Source of the DNA: Haematobia irritans
Taxonomy: Eukaryota > Arthropoda > Insecta > Diptera > Muscidae
NCBI RefSeq assembly: GCF_050003625.1
Contig: NC_134397.1
Location: forward strand, 199,818,899 to 199,882,898
Direction of reading: 5' to 3'
DNA length: 64,000 nt
Each line of letters begins with the position of its first letter. The first letter of the stretch is position 1. Below the pieces are notes generated by a model. It was not told where the DNA came from, did not search any database, and was given only the letters and a program-made list of their open reading frames with translations. Made by a program: the position numbers and the translations under genes. Below, piece after piece: positions 37,901 to 49,388 of this stretch.

Positions 37901-40900
37901 CAAAATAACTCGACAATTAATTTATAATAAAGCAACTTGGGTAAAAAGCATGTTACTATATCTGCGTACCATCCGCAGGCAAATGGTATGGTTGAGAGAA
38001 TACACCGAACACTAAAAACTGCATTGGCTTGCAAAAGCAATCCATCATGGTCTAAGGCTATACCCTCCGTTTTACTTGGAATGCGAACATCCTTTAAACA
38101 AGAACTAGAAGGAACATCTGCTGAATATCTCTACGGCCAAAACCTAAAGCTACCTGGAGAGTTCTTAGAAAGTTCTTATAATGCATGCTGAATTCCTGAC
38201 AACACTTCGCAGGACTATGGAAAACATACGTCCAGTTTCGACGCCACATCATATGGCAGAAAAACCTTTTTGTCTCAAAGAAATGTTGACAATTCTCACA
38301 TGTCCGGGTAAGAATCAACAGCATACGGAAACCCTTATCTTCAAAATATTCTGGTCGTTATGAGGTCATAACAAGATACCAAAGTATTTTATTGTGAATA
38401 TAAAAAAACAAAACAGACAGCATTTCCATCGATCTTTTAAAACCAGCTTACGTCGAAAGAAACAAATTAATGGAGTGCTTTTGGAAGGAGGGTGAATGTG
38501 GCGACGAACCTGCACTACACAATTTTAAATTAAAATTCGGGGTCACCAATTTGTAGGTTTACGTTTTCCATTTTTAAACTCAAATAAAGAAGTTTAATTT
38601 TTAAAGATCCATAACGCGAACCTACAGACTAAACTAAACATAAATTTAGGAACTTAAATCATAAGTTCAACCACAGCCTTAATTAATGAATATCAAATTT
38701 CAAACATAACAATTATATACGGCCGTAAGTTCGGCCAGGCTTATGTACCCTCCACCATTGCGTAGAAACTTCTATGAAAGACTGTCGAATAATTGGGTTG
38801 TGGTATTTTAAAACTTCTTAGCATCGTTTTCTAAATTGTTAGTTAGTCCATACGTGGCATATATTAGACAAAAAAGGTATGTACAACAAATAATTACGAA
38901 TCGATATGGACTTTTGCGCGGTATGTAAAGAGCCAGAATTGAAATATGGGGGTTGCTTATATGTGGGCTATATACAATTATGAACTTGATATGGACCAAT
39001 TTTTGTGTGATTGGGGATCGATTTATCTGAGGGCTATATATAACTATAGACCGATATGGACCTAGTTAGGCATGGTTGTTAACGGCCATATACTAGCACA
39101 ATGTACCAAATTTAAACTGACTCGGACGAAATTTGCTCCTCCAAGTGGCTCCAAACCCAAATCTTGGAATCGGTTTATATGGGGGCTATATATGATTATG
39201 GACTGATATGGACCACTTTTGGCATGGTTAATAAATATCATATACTACCACCACGTACCAAATTTCAACCAGATCGGATGAATTTTGCTTCTCCGAAAGG
39301 CGCCGGAAATCTGCACGCTCACAAAAAATCGCTTCTGTAACATATACTCCCAAACATATTTTGCTTCAAGCATATATATTTTTGGGTATTGCCCAAACAT
39401 TTATATGTTTGATCTCTTCCAATATATAATATGTTTGAAAGCATATTGGTCTAAACAATATATGTTTGGGTAGTCTAAGTTCCAAACATTTTGTATTTTT
39501 GCATCCAAATTCAATAATGTTGTCTTCCAAAAAACAATGTGTTATTATGTGAACATATAATATGTTTGGAAGCATTTTGCACCCAAAAATATTATATGCT
39601 TAAAAAAAATTCTCCCAAACAATATTGTGCTCAAAATTTTATTTATTTATATATTTACAATCATAATGAATTATGAAAATAAACAGGTAATATAGGTGCT
39701 AACAACATAGGTTTTCGACCTGAATGCTCAAAATTTTGTTTCTGCCCAATTGTATATTCCCCCACATCTTTCTCACTTCCACGAGATTTTTTAGTTCTTA
39801 GCACCTTTTTCTGTAATACAAACATTGTAGAAGAAATTATTCAATTGTATGATTTTTTTTACTTTAATTTTACCTTTTGGCGGACGGGGATTCGAACAGC
39901 GGACCACACAGTTTGTAAGGATCAAAGAAGTAGCTGATCAATTGCCCAAGGAAAAATAAAATGTTAATTTTGTAATAACAAGCAACAACCACCAACTTAA
40001 TTCAATATCGCTCCCTGTTAAATAGCGCTCCAAGCTACTAAACACATATATGTTTATGGGCTATTTCTAAATTAATATATGTATGCATCCAAGCATATTA
40101 TATTTACAAACATTTTATGTCCCAAACATAATATCCTCTAACATATTAACATATATGTCCCAAACATGTTATGCTAGTTTATGAACATTATATGCTTGCA
40201 CTCAAAAATATTGTGTTTAAAAATTTGTGTTCCAAACATATAATGTTTATAGCCAAACATATGAAAAACAGTCTTTTTCATCCGTGTGGGTATCGGTGAA
40301 TATGGGGGCTATATATAAGTATGGACCGATTTCGACCAATTTTTGCATTGGTGTTTGATGCCATATATTAATACCACGTACCAAATTGCAACTGAATCAA
40401 TGAATTTTGGTCTTCCAAGAGGCTCCGGAGGCCAAATCTGATGATCGGTTTATATGGGGGCTATATATAATTACGGACCGATTTGGTCCAATTTTTTAAT
40501 TAATATTAGATACCATATATTAACACCACGTACCACATTTCAAAGCTGTGACAAAATCACAACGTTTGTGATATCCATACATTTTTCTTGACTTGTCCAA
40601 AATTATCGGAAATTGAAAAATTTATAGAGGCTTCCAGGAGTCGTACAAAAAGATATATTTGTGGACCGATTTTCAATTTATTTGAAGGGTAATATTAAAC
40701 AATTAATTGTTGTTTGGCTAAAACCAAGTTCAAACGTATTTTTAGTTCACATTTCGTTACTGAAGTTTTTCGAATAATTGCCAATTTTCAACGTTAATAA
40801 AAAAATCAACCATATGATTTTTAATTGTTTTTATTATTTCTATCCACAACAGCTCGTCTGGGTGATGAAGGAGGTGGTGGACTATTAGGTGGTGGTGGTG

Positions 40901-41918
40901 GCGGTGGCGGTCATGGTATTATTCATCGTTTCAAAGAGCGCCATCACAAAGAGGATAAAAAACAAATGCAAATGTACATACCCATGTATTTGGCCGCCAC
41001 AACATTCGGTTGGACATTGGTTGCAGCTAAATTTGTTGGAATGTTAACACTGAAAGCATTGGCCATATCAAAAATAGCCTTTATTGTTGCAGCAATGGTC
41101 TTGATGAAAAAACTAATGGATAATGCGTCGGATAAGTATGAGAAGCAAAAAATAAAACCAATCAAATGACTTCCATTTAATCTTTCTTATTTCTTCCACA
41201 CATACACAAAAACTATGAATCCTTTTCAGAATGATGTATCAGTATCCCGAACATTCACCATACATGATGCCCTATAGCATGGACTATGGTATGCATTCAA
41301 TGGCTGCTGCACCACACGATATTGCTGCCTCTGATATGTATGCAGGAGGTATGCCATTGCATGCTGCTGCTGCAGTTGCTCCTTTGGGTGGTCATCCAAG
41401 TCATCCCGGTATGGAGCACTATGCTGCGGAGAGTTCATTACATCAGAATATAGCCGATGGCCAAAACAATACCCAAGTTTTGGCTGCCCTCAATGCTGTT
41501 GGATTGGGTCAGAAGGTGAAACGTGAGGATACTTGGCTAGGACGAAGTATGTATACGAGTATGAAACTCATTTTTACATTAGCACTTCTCTCATGCACTT
41601 ACCCTAGAACCGATGCACATAAAGCACTTGTCTAAGGACTTCACAGTATCCAACCTAGCACCTTCTTATTTAAGACAGACCATAGACCATGTGGGTTCAT
41701 TGGAACCTGATGATTTTTATATAAAAGTTGCTGCAATTGCTGCTGCCGAAGTGGTGTCAGAAAATGAGAAACGTCTACAATGGAAGGCCAACTTATTGGG
41801 CATGGACGTTGAAGATGTGGAACAAGAAGAGGAAGATGGTATCTTCAATGAAGAGGAGAGTATAAAGGATACATTGCAATTTCTGGGAATGGATATTCGC
41901 AGAAAGAGGAAAAAGTAA
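34387..41918 (+). CDS. Osiris family (DUF1676) protein, long form, four exons
   Basis: Spliced model: 34387-34981, 40853-41135, 41230-41546, 41608-41918, giving 1506 coding bases and 501 residues. All junctions are GT/AG and the phases agree (1, 2, 1). Osiris proteins are insect-specific secretory-pathway proteins expressed in cuticle-forming epithelia. The exact molecular activity is unsettled. Family marks seen here: an N-terminal signal peptide, a paired-cysteine region (C98, C104), a stretch ending NYIEVALLKK, then a hydrophobic block near residues 240-288. The Gly-rich linker (205-218) and the long tail after residue 293 are extra; most Osiris proteins are about 200-300 residues. The start is the first ATG after an untranslated leader; an in-frame GTG 12 bases upstream is not a eukaryotic start. 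AATAAA near 42024 could serve exon 4. The paralogue number cannot be fixed from sequence alone. Confidence 0.85.
35961..36602. repeat. MITE with two fused tRNA-like modules
   Basis: Ends CACGCAAAAAAATAATTC and TTTTTTTCTTTGCGTG. In the middle, a minus-strand module (B box GGTTCGATTCTCC, 36135-36200) meets a plus-strand module (GGGTTCCATCCCTGC, 36215-36270) through a 13-bp perfect hairpin at 36201-36231. Confidence 0.65.
36610..37706 (+). repeat. Type B array element, left end decayed
   Basis: Units with CTATATGGGGGCTATACCAAAA, core GACGGACACGGTTATATCG and ACAAACGGAATGACAAAC, right end ATTCTATTGTGGTGATTATAA. The first 200 bp match the far end of 23693-25053 (CAGTTCAACCAGTAC). Confidence 0.75.
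37930..38498 (+). pseudogene. Ty3/gypsy retrotransposon relic: integrase C-terminal region
   Basis: The frame at 37951-38190 reads SAYHPQANGMVERIHRTLK, the end of the integrase core with its catalytic-region context, then WSKAIPSVLLGMRTSFK. Further on, after frameshifts, a YSGRYEV motif (GPY/F type) and LLKPAY appear, the usual end of gypsy pol. No gag, protease or reverse transcriptase is left. A purine run GGAAGGAGGGTGAA at about 38485-38498 is a polypurine tract in the right place before the 3' LTR. Confidence 0.75.
38499..38708 (+). repeat. Probable 3' LTR of the gypsy relic
   Basis: Starts TGTGGCGACGAACCTG directly after the polypurine tract. It appears to end near CATAACA, where a type A element begins. 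The 5' LTR is not in the window, so the right border is a guess. Confidence 0.5.
38709..40560 (+). repeat. Type A fragment split by a MITE
   Basis: 38709-39313 has the left end (ATATACGGCCGTAAGTTCGG) and three units; 40287-40560 continues with GGTATCGGTGAATATGGGGG units. The MITE 39314-40286 sits between. Confidence 0.75.
39314..40286 (-). repeat. AACATATG MITE with tRNA-like module, second copy
   Basis: Inverse copy of 28631-29788: starts CACGCTCACAAAAAATCGC and ends AAAAACAGTCTTTTTCATCCGTG. The tRNA-like module (GGGGATTCGAACAGCGGACC) is at 39877-39920. Confidence 0.7.
40853..41135 (+). CDS. Osiris gene 1, exon 2 (Gly-rich linker and hydrophobic block)
   Basis: The acceptor is CCACAACAG|CTCG and the donor is GATAA|GTATGA. 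Residues 199-292 contain four then eight glycines around two leucines, a basic His/Lys patch (about 219-235), and a long hydrophobic segment with the pattern LALKALAISKIAFIV-like typical of the Osiris hydrophobic region. If the donor were not used, the frame would stop at 41167-41169, giving a shorter protein of about 304 residues. The in-phase continuation into exon 3 argues for splicing. Confidence 0.85.
41230..41546 (+). CDS. Osiris gene 1, exon 3 (Met/Tyr/Ala-rich C-terminal region)
   Basis: Codes residues 294-398. It is rich in Met, Tyr, His and Ala (MMYQYPEHSPYMMPYSMDYG at the start), ends in EDTWLGR, and has a GCATGCTGCTGCTGCAG-type repeat near 41360. Acceptor CTTTTCAG|A, donor GACGAA|GTATGT. 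The donor leaves one base of a codon, which fits both exon 4 (41608) and the distant exon at 49321. Confidence 0.8.
41608..41918 (+). CDS. Osiris gene 1, exon 4 (acidic tail, terminal exon)
   Basis: Starts after TTACCCTAG; the first two bases complete a Lys codon. Codes residues 399-501: a KVAAIAAAEVVSENEKRLQW helix-like stretch, then two LGMD motifs flanking an acidic run (EQEEEDGIFNEEES), and a basic end RRKRKK before TAA. The intron before it is only 61 bases, normal for flies. A potential donor GTAAAT overlaps the stop codon; joining it to 49321 would only add Tyr-Gly-stop, so it is judged unlikely. Confidence 0.75.
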
Positions 41919-42429
41919 ATTAAAGTTTGTTTTATTTAATTGCACAAGCAAACAAAGAAATGAAAACCCCTTCGATCTCTTTTAAAACCACATTATATTT
42001 TGACAAGTTTCATTGAAGTTGTGAAATAAAATAGAGGTATATAGTAACATGAATGAACGAGAAGGTTTCACAGTGTCAGTTCATTGAATTATCTGTAAGA
42101 GTAGTAACAAGAAAAAGGTGATTTTCTAAGATTTATAGGAAATATTTTTAAAAATTCTGAAAATTTTAATAAATATTCATTTGAGTTGTTAGTAGGGTTC
42201 ATATAATTTATGGTGTTTTCTTTTCTGAAAAAAGTGTTGCCATTAACCTAAAAAAACTGCTATTATTTCAGCGAGCAGGCAAGAAAGGAGGAAACAGGGC
42301 AATCGCAGCACTCTCGTTTGTCGGCAGTGCTGAAAATGCTCGCAATTTGCCTCTATGCGTGGCACTATTTCCACAACAGAATTCGAAGCCTTTTCGTACT
42401 TTTGCCTGTTTTTATATAAGTTTGATCGG

Positions 42430-43560
42430 CCAAAAAATGTGCTTACCAGAAATATTGGTTTTAGACCCCATAACATATATACCGATCGACTCAGAATCAC
42501 CTCCTGAGTCGATCTAGGGCTTGGTGTCCGTCCGTCTGTCCATGTATTTGTTGTTCACAGGATTCCGGTCGCAATTATTAACTGATTTTGATGAAATTTG
42601 GTACAGGGAGTTTTTTGGGCACAAGGACGAACGCTATTGAATTTGGAAGAAATCGGATAAAATTTAGATATAGCTCCCATACATATGTATCGCCCGATTT
42701 CGACAAATGGGGTTACGTTGCGCTTTTTTACAAACGGATCGTCACAAAATTTGGCAAAAGAAATCTTTTTCCTCGCCCTTCAAGTCTGCAAAATTTCATC
42801 TAAATCGGTTCAGATTTAGATATAGCTCCCATATATATGTATCGCCCAATTTTGCCAAATTTGGCCGTAAAACCCTTATTTATCAACCGATCTTACTCAA
42901 AGTTGGCTAAATGTAATCTTCTATAGCACTAACTATATGTGCAAAAAATCATGGAAATCGGTTCAGATTTAGCTATACCTCCCATACATATGTACCGGCC
43001 GATTTTTCTAAATTTGGCCATAAAACCCTTATTTATCAACCGATCTTACTCAAGGTTGGCCAAATGTAATCTCCTATAGTACTAACTGTATGTGCAAAAT
43101 TTCATCAAAATCCGTTCAGATTGAGATATAGGTCCCATATATATGTATGCCCGATTTTCCCAAATTTGGCCATAAAACCCTTATTTATTAACCGATCTTA
43201 CTCAAAGTTGGCACTCCTTTATAGTACTAACGGTATGTGCAAAATTTCATCGAAATCGGTTCAGATGTAGATACAGCTCCCATATATGTATCGCCCGATT
43301 TTGAAAAATTTGTCCCTAATAACCTTATGTTTGACCATGGAGGCCTCATTTCGTAACTGATCTTACTCAAATTTTGCACAAGGTAACCTTTTGTGGTATT
43401 AATCAAACCCGCAAAATATTATGCAAATTGGTTCAGATTTAGATATAGCTTCCATATATATGCATCGTTCGATTTTCCCAAATTTGGCCATAATACTCTT
43501 ATTTATTAACCAATGTTACCCAATTTCAAATTTTGATGTACTAGTCGATCGTATTTATAC
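42430..43560 (-). repeat. Type C array element, partial
   Basis: About six units of GGTTCAGATTTAGATATAGC with ACATATGTATCGCCCGATTT. Core near 42470-42560 (GATCGACTCAGAATCACC, GTCCGTCCGTCTGTCC). Confidence 0.75.
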
Positions 43561-43664
43561 ATACTTGTAGCTTTTACATAAGAATATTGCTCGATTTTTA
43601 CAAATTCGGATTTATTACCAACAATAATTGAGCGATTTTCTCTTTTATAATAATGGGCTCAATA

Positions 43665-43960
43665 TTACACACAATAAAATGTTTTCTGATTCAATCACGA
43701 AATTAAGTGATTCAATTAATTTTTAATTGAAATGTCTTCAATCACAGAAATGATAGTAACAATTCAAAAATTAATTGAAGGTCAATTTAAAAGTTAATTG
43801 ATCCAATTAAAAAATTAATTGATACTATTATTTTTGTGATTGATTTTTGTTTCAATTAAAAAATGTTTTAAATCAATTAAATTTTGAATTGAATATTTTT
43901 TAAAACTCAATTAAAATTTTAATTGGAAAAATGTTCGTGAAACTTTTTTGTGTGTAGTGG
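43665..43960. repeat. MITE family M3 copy
   Basis: AATTAATTG-rich foldback with ends TACACACAATAAAATG and AAACTTTTTTGTGTGTAG. Confidence 0.6.
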
Positions 43961-44449
43961 CATACCAGCCCCGTAGGTGCAATATCAACTACAGCCAGTG
44001 TTGCTAGAAGTAGGGAAAATTCCCTATATGTATGTTTTTTCTAATATTTAGTGTCTTGTAGGGACGTAGTGCCACAATGTAGGGACATTTTCACTCAACA
44101 CAATTTGCAATAATGGCTCTAGAGGAGGAAATGAGAAGCCGGCAAGGCTTGATCTTTAACAATGTGCGGTAACAACAGTTACCACTACACGCAGAGAAGG
44201 AATATGATCACCTCAAACATGTTTCAAGAGCAAAATGTTATTTTTGTATGGTGACCATGTACCATGTTTGTCACTAAAATGTTATTTTCTCGTCAAATAA
44301 AACCTGCTTGCCGGAATCAGATACATGATTTCCGAGAAAATAACATGGTTGCGAAAATCATGTAGTGCCAAAAAAAACAAAACAAACAAAATTTCAAGAT
44401 TACCACAAATCTACCAAACAAATAGTGGTCAGGGTATAAATTTTTGTCT

Positions 44450-44820
44450 AAACTTTATTCCTGTAGGAAATTTTGTCAACATTTTATTTCTATAGAAAAT
44501 TTTGTCAAAAATTTATTTTATAGAAGATTTTATCAACATTTTATTTCTATACAAGATTTTGTCAAAATTTTATTTCTATAGAAAATTTTGTCAACATTTT
44601 ATTTCAATAGAAAAATTTGTCAAAATTGTATTTCTATAGAAATTTTTTTCAAAATATTATTTCTATAAAACATTTTCTCAAAACTTTATTACTATGGAAT
44701 TTCTCAAAATTTTATTCATATAGAATTTATCAAAATTTTATTTCTATAAAAAAAATTTCTCAAAAAAAAAAATTGTTTACAGAAACTTTTTCAAAAATTG
44801 TATTTCTATAGAGATTGAAC
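44450..44820 (+). repeat. 29-bp minisatellite array
   Basis: About 12 decayed units of CTATAGAAAATTTTGTC type. Confidence 0.85.
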
Positions 44821-45120
44821 AAAAAAAAATCAGTAAAAAAACGGCATAAAATTATACATATTTGTTGCAAATTTTATTATAACTTAATGGGGAATACCCC
44901 AAAGCAAATTTTCACAAAGTTTCTATTCCTTAAAGTGGATTAATTAAGAAAAGTAATCGTGAAAAAATTGCGATTTTAGCGACTATACTCGAACTTAATA
45001 CCCACCTTCTACCAACTGTGGCAACCGTGGTGGTGATACAATTTTTTTTTAGTTTTAAGATAATAAAGTAATAAAGTAAAGATAATAAAGTACCATTTTT
45101 ATTTTGTAAAATTTGTTTAA

Positions 45121-45925
45121 AAATAACAAAAATATTGTAGGGAAAATTGTTTGGGATAATCGATAAAATAATCGATAAAAATTATTCCATGCGCATCCCA
45201 AAAAACAGAGGCCATTTCTTTGCCAGCGGACTTTTGAGTTTTTCCATGCTTCGGAGACGGTTCACCGGTCGCTGTCCACTCAGCCGACTGTCGATTGGAC
45301 TCAGCAGTGTAAGGATGGAGCCATGTTTCATCCATTGTCACATATCGACGGAAAAACTCGGGTGTATTACGAGTTAACAGCTGCAAGCACCGCTCAGAAT
45401 CATCACCACGTTGTTGTTTTTGGTCAAATGTGAGCTCGCGCGGCACCCATTTTGCACAGAGCTTCCGCATATCCAAATATTGATGAATGATATGACCAAC
45501 ACGTTCCTTTGATATCAGTAAGGCCTCTGCTATCTCGATCAACTTCATTTTACGGTCATTCAAAATCATTTTGTGGATTTTTTTTTTGATGTTTACGTCG
45601 GTAACCACCTCTTTCGGGCGTCCACTGCGTTCACCGTCCTCCGTGCTCATTTCACCACGCTTGAATTTTGCATACCAATCAATTATTCTTGATTTCCCGG
45701 AAAGTTTTTGCTTCCACCGTATTTTTTCCCTTCAGAAAACAGTATTTTATCAAAACACGACATTCCTTTTTTTCCATTTTTTTCACAATAACAAAAGTTG
45801 CTTAACAAAAGACGCTCTATCTCACAAAATAATTGACTTGCAGACGTCAAATTTTGACACGAATCATTTGAAGGTTGGTACTATATAAAAATAATATGCA
45901 TTTAATACTAGCGACGCAATCTATA
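45121..45925 (-). pseudogene. Himar-like (irritans group) mariner, 3'-truncated
   Basis: The minus strand reads EMSTEDGERSGRPKEVVTD, KMILNDRKMKLIEIAEALL, then VTMDETWLHPYTAESN and VFWDAHGIIFIDY before leaving the family, so the helix-turn-helix domain and first catalytic Asp remain while the other two Asp are lost. Upstream of 45650 two small deletions remove part of the N-terminus. The 5' UTR continues to about 45925 (AATACTAGCGACGC) but the terminal repeat is missing. Closest in kind to the second copy at 53.8 kb. Confidence 0.85.
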
Positions 45926-46009
45926 TGTCAGGATAATGAAAAATATTACTTTGCGCCAAATTTAATGACGATCGGTTTCCGATTTCTTCCAAATTCAATA
46001 GTCGTTGTG

Positions 46010-46210
46010 CCAAAGGAAAAACACCCTGTACCTATTTTCATCAAAATCGGTAAATAATTGCACCGGAATCCTGCGAACAACAAATACATGGACAGAGGGA
46101 CACCAAGCGCTAGATCGACTCAGGAGGTGATTCAGCGTCGATCGGTATATATTTTATGGGGTCTAAAATCAACATCGAGGAGGTGATTCTGTGTCGATCG
46201 GTATATATTT
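46010..46210. repeat. Type C core fragment, partly duplicated
   Basis: GATCGACTCAGGAGGTGATT is followed by a second GGAGGTGATTCTGTGTCGATC at about 46180, a short local duplication. Confidence 0.55.
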
Positions 46211-46429
46211 ATGGTGTCTAAAATGAATATTTCTGAGAGAAAGTTTTCTACCACTGCGGCGAAGATTTCGATCAAATCTAGCTTTCACATTTCGGATAAT
46301 TTCGGTGTGATACAAATGCACACTAAAGACTAGTCCTGTACCGGTTCTGCGATTGATCCATTTTCCATGCGATTGATCCATTTTCCATGGGGTAGCGATG
46401 TACCAATATTAATTAATTTTTACATTGTA

Positions 46430-46810
46430 ATTATGTAGCTTATATTGAAATTGCATAGCAAATTTTAACAGTATCGGATGAACTTTGATCTTCTATGAAG
46501 CTCCGGAAAAAAAATCTGGGGGTAGGTTGATATGGGGGCCATACATACTTATATGTGGATGTGGACCAATTTTTACTTTGTTGTTAGAGGCCACATACTT
46601 ACACGACGTTCCCAATTTCAACCGCATCGGATGAAATTTCCACATCCAGGAAGCGCCGGAAATCAAATCTAAGGGATCAGTTTATATGATAGTGGCCAAG
46701 TTTCAAGTCGATAGCTGGTTTCATTCGGAAGCTAGCGTGATTTCAACAGACGGACGGACATCGCTATATCGACTCAGAATTTCACCACGAACCGCTACAT
46801 ACAGTGACGC
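46430..46810 (+). repeat. Type A fragment
   Basis: Two units and the core (AACAGACGGACGGACATCG, ATCGACTCAGAATTTCACC) without the right end. Confidence 0.6.
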
Positions 46811-47024
46811 ACATAAGTATTGGCATACCAAAAAAATTTTGTTTAAAAACCATATTTTAAAAGTTACATGAAGCTATTTCAATTTAAAAAAATATTTTAA
46901 ATTAACTGTAGTAAGAATCTAGGTAATTTCTTATTTTAGAAAAATTTTTTTCTTTCAATATTTAAATTATGAAAAATTAAACAAGGCACATTTTTTGAGG
47001 AACAAAATTATTGGCACAGGTACC

Positions 47025-47300
47025 CAGCAAAAACAAATTGGAAGTTGTTCTACAAACATTTCTTTTAAAGCCCATCCCAGAATCCCACATCGTTTTTTCA
47101 ACTTCCGATGCAGTCCTTTTGGACAAGTCCACAAGCATTTCTTCTAAAGCGCATCGTGGGATCCCCCAATGAGTTTTTTCCACTCCCGATGCAGTCCTTT
47201 TGGACAAGTCCACAAACATTTCTTCTAAAGCGCATCGTGGGATCCCCCAATGATTTTTTTCTACTTCCGATGCAGTCCTTGTGGACATGTATTAGAAAGT
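47025..47300. repeat. 80/81-bp tandem repeat (M5-related)
   Basis: GATGCAGTCCTT recurs at 47108, 47188 and 47269. Units share GGACAAGTCCACAA, TTCTTCTAAAGCGCATCGTG and GGATCCCCCAATGA. The first unit joins the M5 MITE motif CAGCAAAAACAAATTGGAAG. Confidence 0.8.
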
Positions 47301-47516
47301 TCGCAATCAGGCTATTTTAAGTGCAAATTTTGGACAATTAAATTTCACAAAAAACTAGAAAATTAAAAAAAAATTAAAATAATAAAAAAAAAAAAAAAAT
47401 AATAATAATAAAAAAAAAATAAATTGCATACCCGCTGGGATTTGAACTTGTGCCGTTTGACTTTTTCGCTTCCATGGAAGTTCTTTTGAGAAGGGTATGC
47501 AAATTACGAGGATTTT

Positions 47517-48310
47517 TATTATACCCTGCGCCACACTGTGGAACAGGGTATTATAAGTTAGTGCATATGTTTGCAACACCCAGAAGGAGACGAGATAGAC
47601 ACATGGTGTCTTTGGCAAAAATGCTCAGGGTGGGCTCCTGAGTCGATATAGCCATGTCCGTCTGTCCGTGAACACATTTTTGTAATCAAAGTCTAGGTCG
47701 GAGTTTTAGTCCAATAGACTTCAAATTTGTCAAAAGTATGTGTTTTGGCTCAGACTAGTACCCTATTGAAATCGGTTCAGATTTAGATATAGCTCCCATA
47801 TATATATCTTTCGCCCGATTTGGACTAAAACGGTCCCAGAAGCCAGAGTTTTACCCAAATTTTGCACTAGGAGTTCAATTAATGGTGTAATCAAGTGTGC
47901 CAAATTTTATTGAAATCGGTTCAGATTTAGATATATCTCCCGTATATATCGTTCGCCCGATTTACACTCATATGACCACAGAGGCCAATTTTTTACTCCG
48001 ATTTAGTTGAAATTTTGCACAGGGAGTATAATTAGCATTGTAGCTATACGTGCCAAATTTGGTTGAAATCGGTTCAGATTTAGATATATCTCCCATATAT
48101 AGCTTTCGCCCGATTTACACTCATATGATCACAGAGGCCAATTTTTTACTCCGATTTAGTTGAAATTTTGCACAGGGAGTATAATTAGCATTGTAGCTAT
48201 GCGTGGCAAATTTGGTTGAAATCGGTTCAGATTTAGATATAGCTCCCATATATATGTTTTTCTGATTTCGACAAAAATGGTCAAAATACCAACATTTTGG
48301 TGCTTGCTTT
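47517..48310 (-). repeat. Type C array element, partial
   Basis: Starts TTATACCCTGCGCCACACTG; four units of ATCGGTTCAGATTTAGATAT with CTTTCGCCCGATTT; no hairpin end. Confidence 0.7.
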
Positions 48311-48559
48311 ACTGGATTCTATTTGTTTTGGTTCACAATGTGCAAGGTTAATATTTCACTCGTTTGAGAAATGGACAATGAAGTTACTACTCGAATTGTA
48401 AGACGTGTGCTTGAAGTATTCGCTTGTGTATTCGTTGCTGAGGTTTGATCGGTATATATTTTATGGAGTTTAAAATCAATATTTCTGGCAGGCACATTTT
48501 TCGCAGATACCCTGACCACCCTGTGGTTTAGGAGCGGTGCCAATACTTATGTGCGGCAC

Positions 48560-49125
48560 TGTATATTCCCTACGGGAAATTGGTGTAAATTGCCACTGAC
48601 GAACCCATCACAGAACTAGTACCGGTGCTCCAGTTAGTTGCAATTTTTAAATAGTCGAAATATATTAATTTCCGTACTCGCTTGATATTAAAATCTTTTT
48701 GGATCTACACATTTGGTGAAATAAAATTATCAGAATAACCTATTGTTCGACATATTTCAAATGTTCGAATGCGATTCGGATGCCCAAACTGAAACAGTTT
48801 TCTAAGAGTTTGTCCGAGTGTGGGTCCTGAAGACCTGTGTATGGAGTGCTCCTGCTAAATTGTCCCTAAACGGGTCCTTTGGAATGAATCCAAGACGTGT
48901 CCTAATGTGTAAATTTAACTCGCCAATGACAAACCCATGTTAAAGTGACCGGTGCCTTCCATACATTTTGACCAGAACTGGGACTGGTCCATACACACCA
49001 CGGACTAGTCCTGTACTGGTCCTGTGGTTGTTCCATTTCCCGTAGGGTTATTAAAGGGGTCTGAGAACAATATTTCGATGTGTTACAAACTGAACGACAT
49101 AGTTAATATACCCCCTATGGTATAA
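48560..49125. repeat. M4 repeat and type A end fragment
   Basis: 48650-49050 resembles the centre of 30384-31160 (ACTGGTCCTGTGGTTGTTCC, TCCATTTCCCGTAGGG). 49055-49125 is a decayed type A right end (ATTTCGATGTGTTACAAAC, AATATACCCCCTATGG). Confidence 0.55.
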
Positions 49126-49320
49126 ACATTATTGGTGATATTTTCTTTCTGGGTATTATCAATGCACTTTAGCATGATTAAATCGACATGATTTTTTGTG
49201 TTTTTTATAGCTTTTATTGATATGTATTTTAAATTTTATTTCATAACAATTTTCCTAACAAGAATAAAAAAAATAAAATTTTCATAAAAAAACATAATGT
49301 ATTTTAAATTTTATTTTCAG

Positions 49321-49388
49321 ATACGGCTAGTCCGAGAAGACCTTTGGTTTATAACTATGTTAATCCATATGCACATTACAGGCAATGA
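49321..49388 (+). CDS. Probable alternative last exon of Osiris gene 1
   Basis: A T-rich tract and TTTTCAG at 49314-49320 precede 68 bases of balanced composition in an AT-rich region. In phase with exon 3 (one base carried over) it reads N-TASPRRPLVYNYVNPYAHYRQ-like 22 codons and then TGA at 49386. A short 3' region with overlapping AATAAA signals near 49547-49556 follows. This looks like a real terminal exon. Whether it belongs to gene 1 (skipping exon 4) or to another transcript is inference from phase and strand; RNA evidence would decide. Confidence 0.45.

Larger units (their letters stand above)
34982..40852 (+). other. Intron 1 of Osiris gene 1
   Basis: A 5.9-kb intron that has grown by insertion. 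It holds a MITE with tRNA-like modules (35961-36602), a type B array element (36610-37706), a Ty3/gypsy relic (37930-38708), and a type A fragment split by a TA-flanked MITE (38709-40560). 34982-35960 and 40561-40852 show no recognisable element apart from short TACACAGAAAAAA-type MITE end fragments. Confidence 0.7.

Noticed and set aside
46977..47288. 27-residue repeat protein (TASEVEKTHWGIPRCALEE)
   Set aside because: The 81-bp unit is an amplified MITE segment; only three units, no gene signals.
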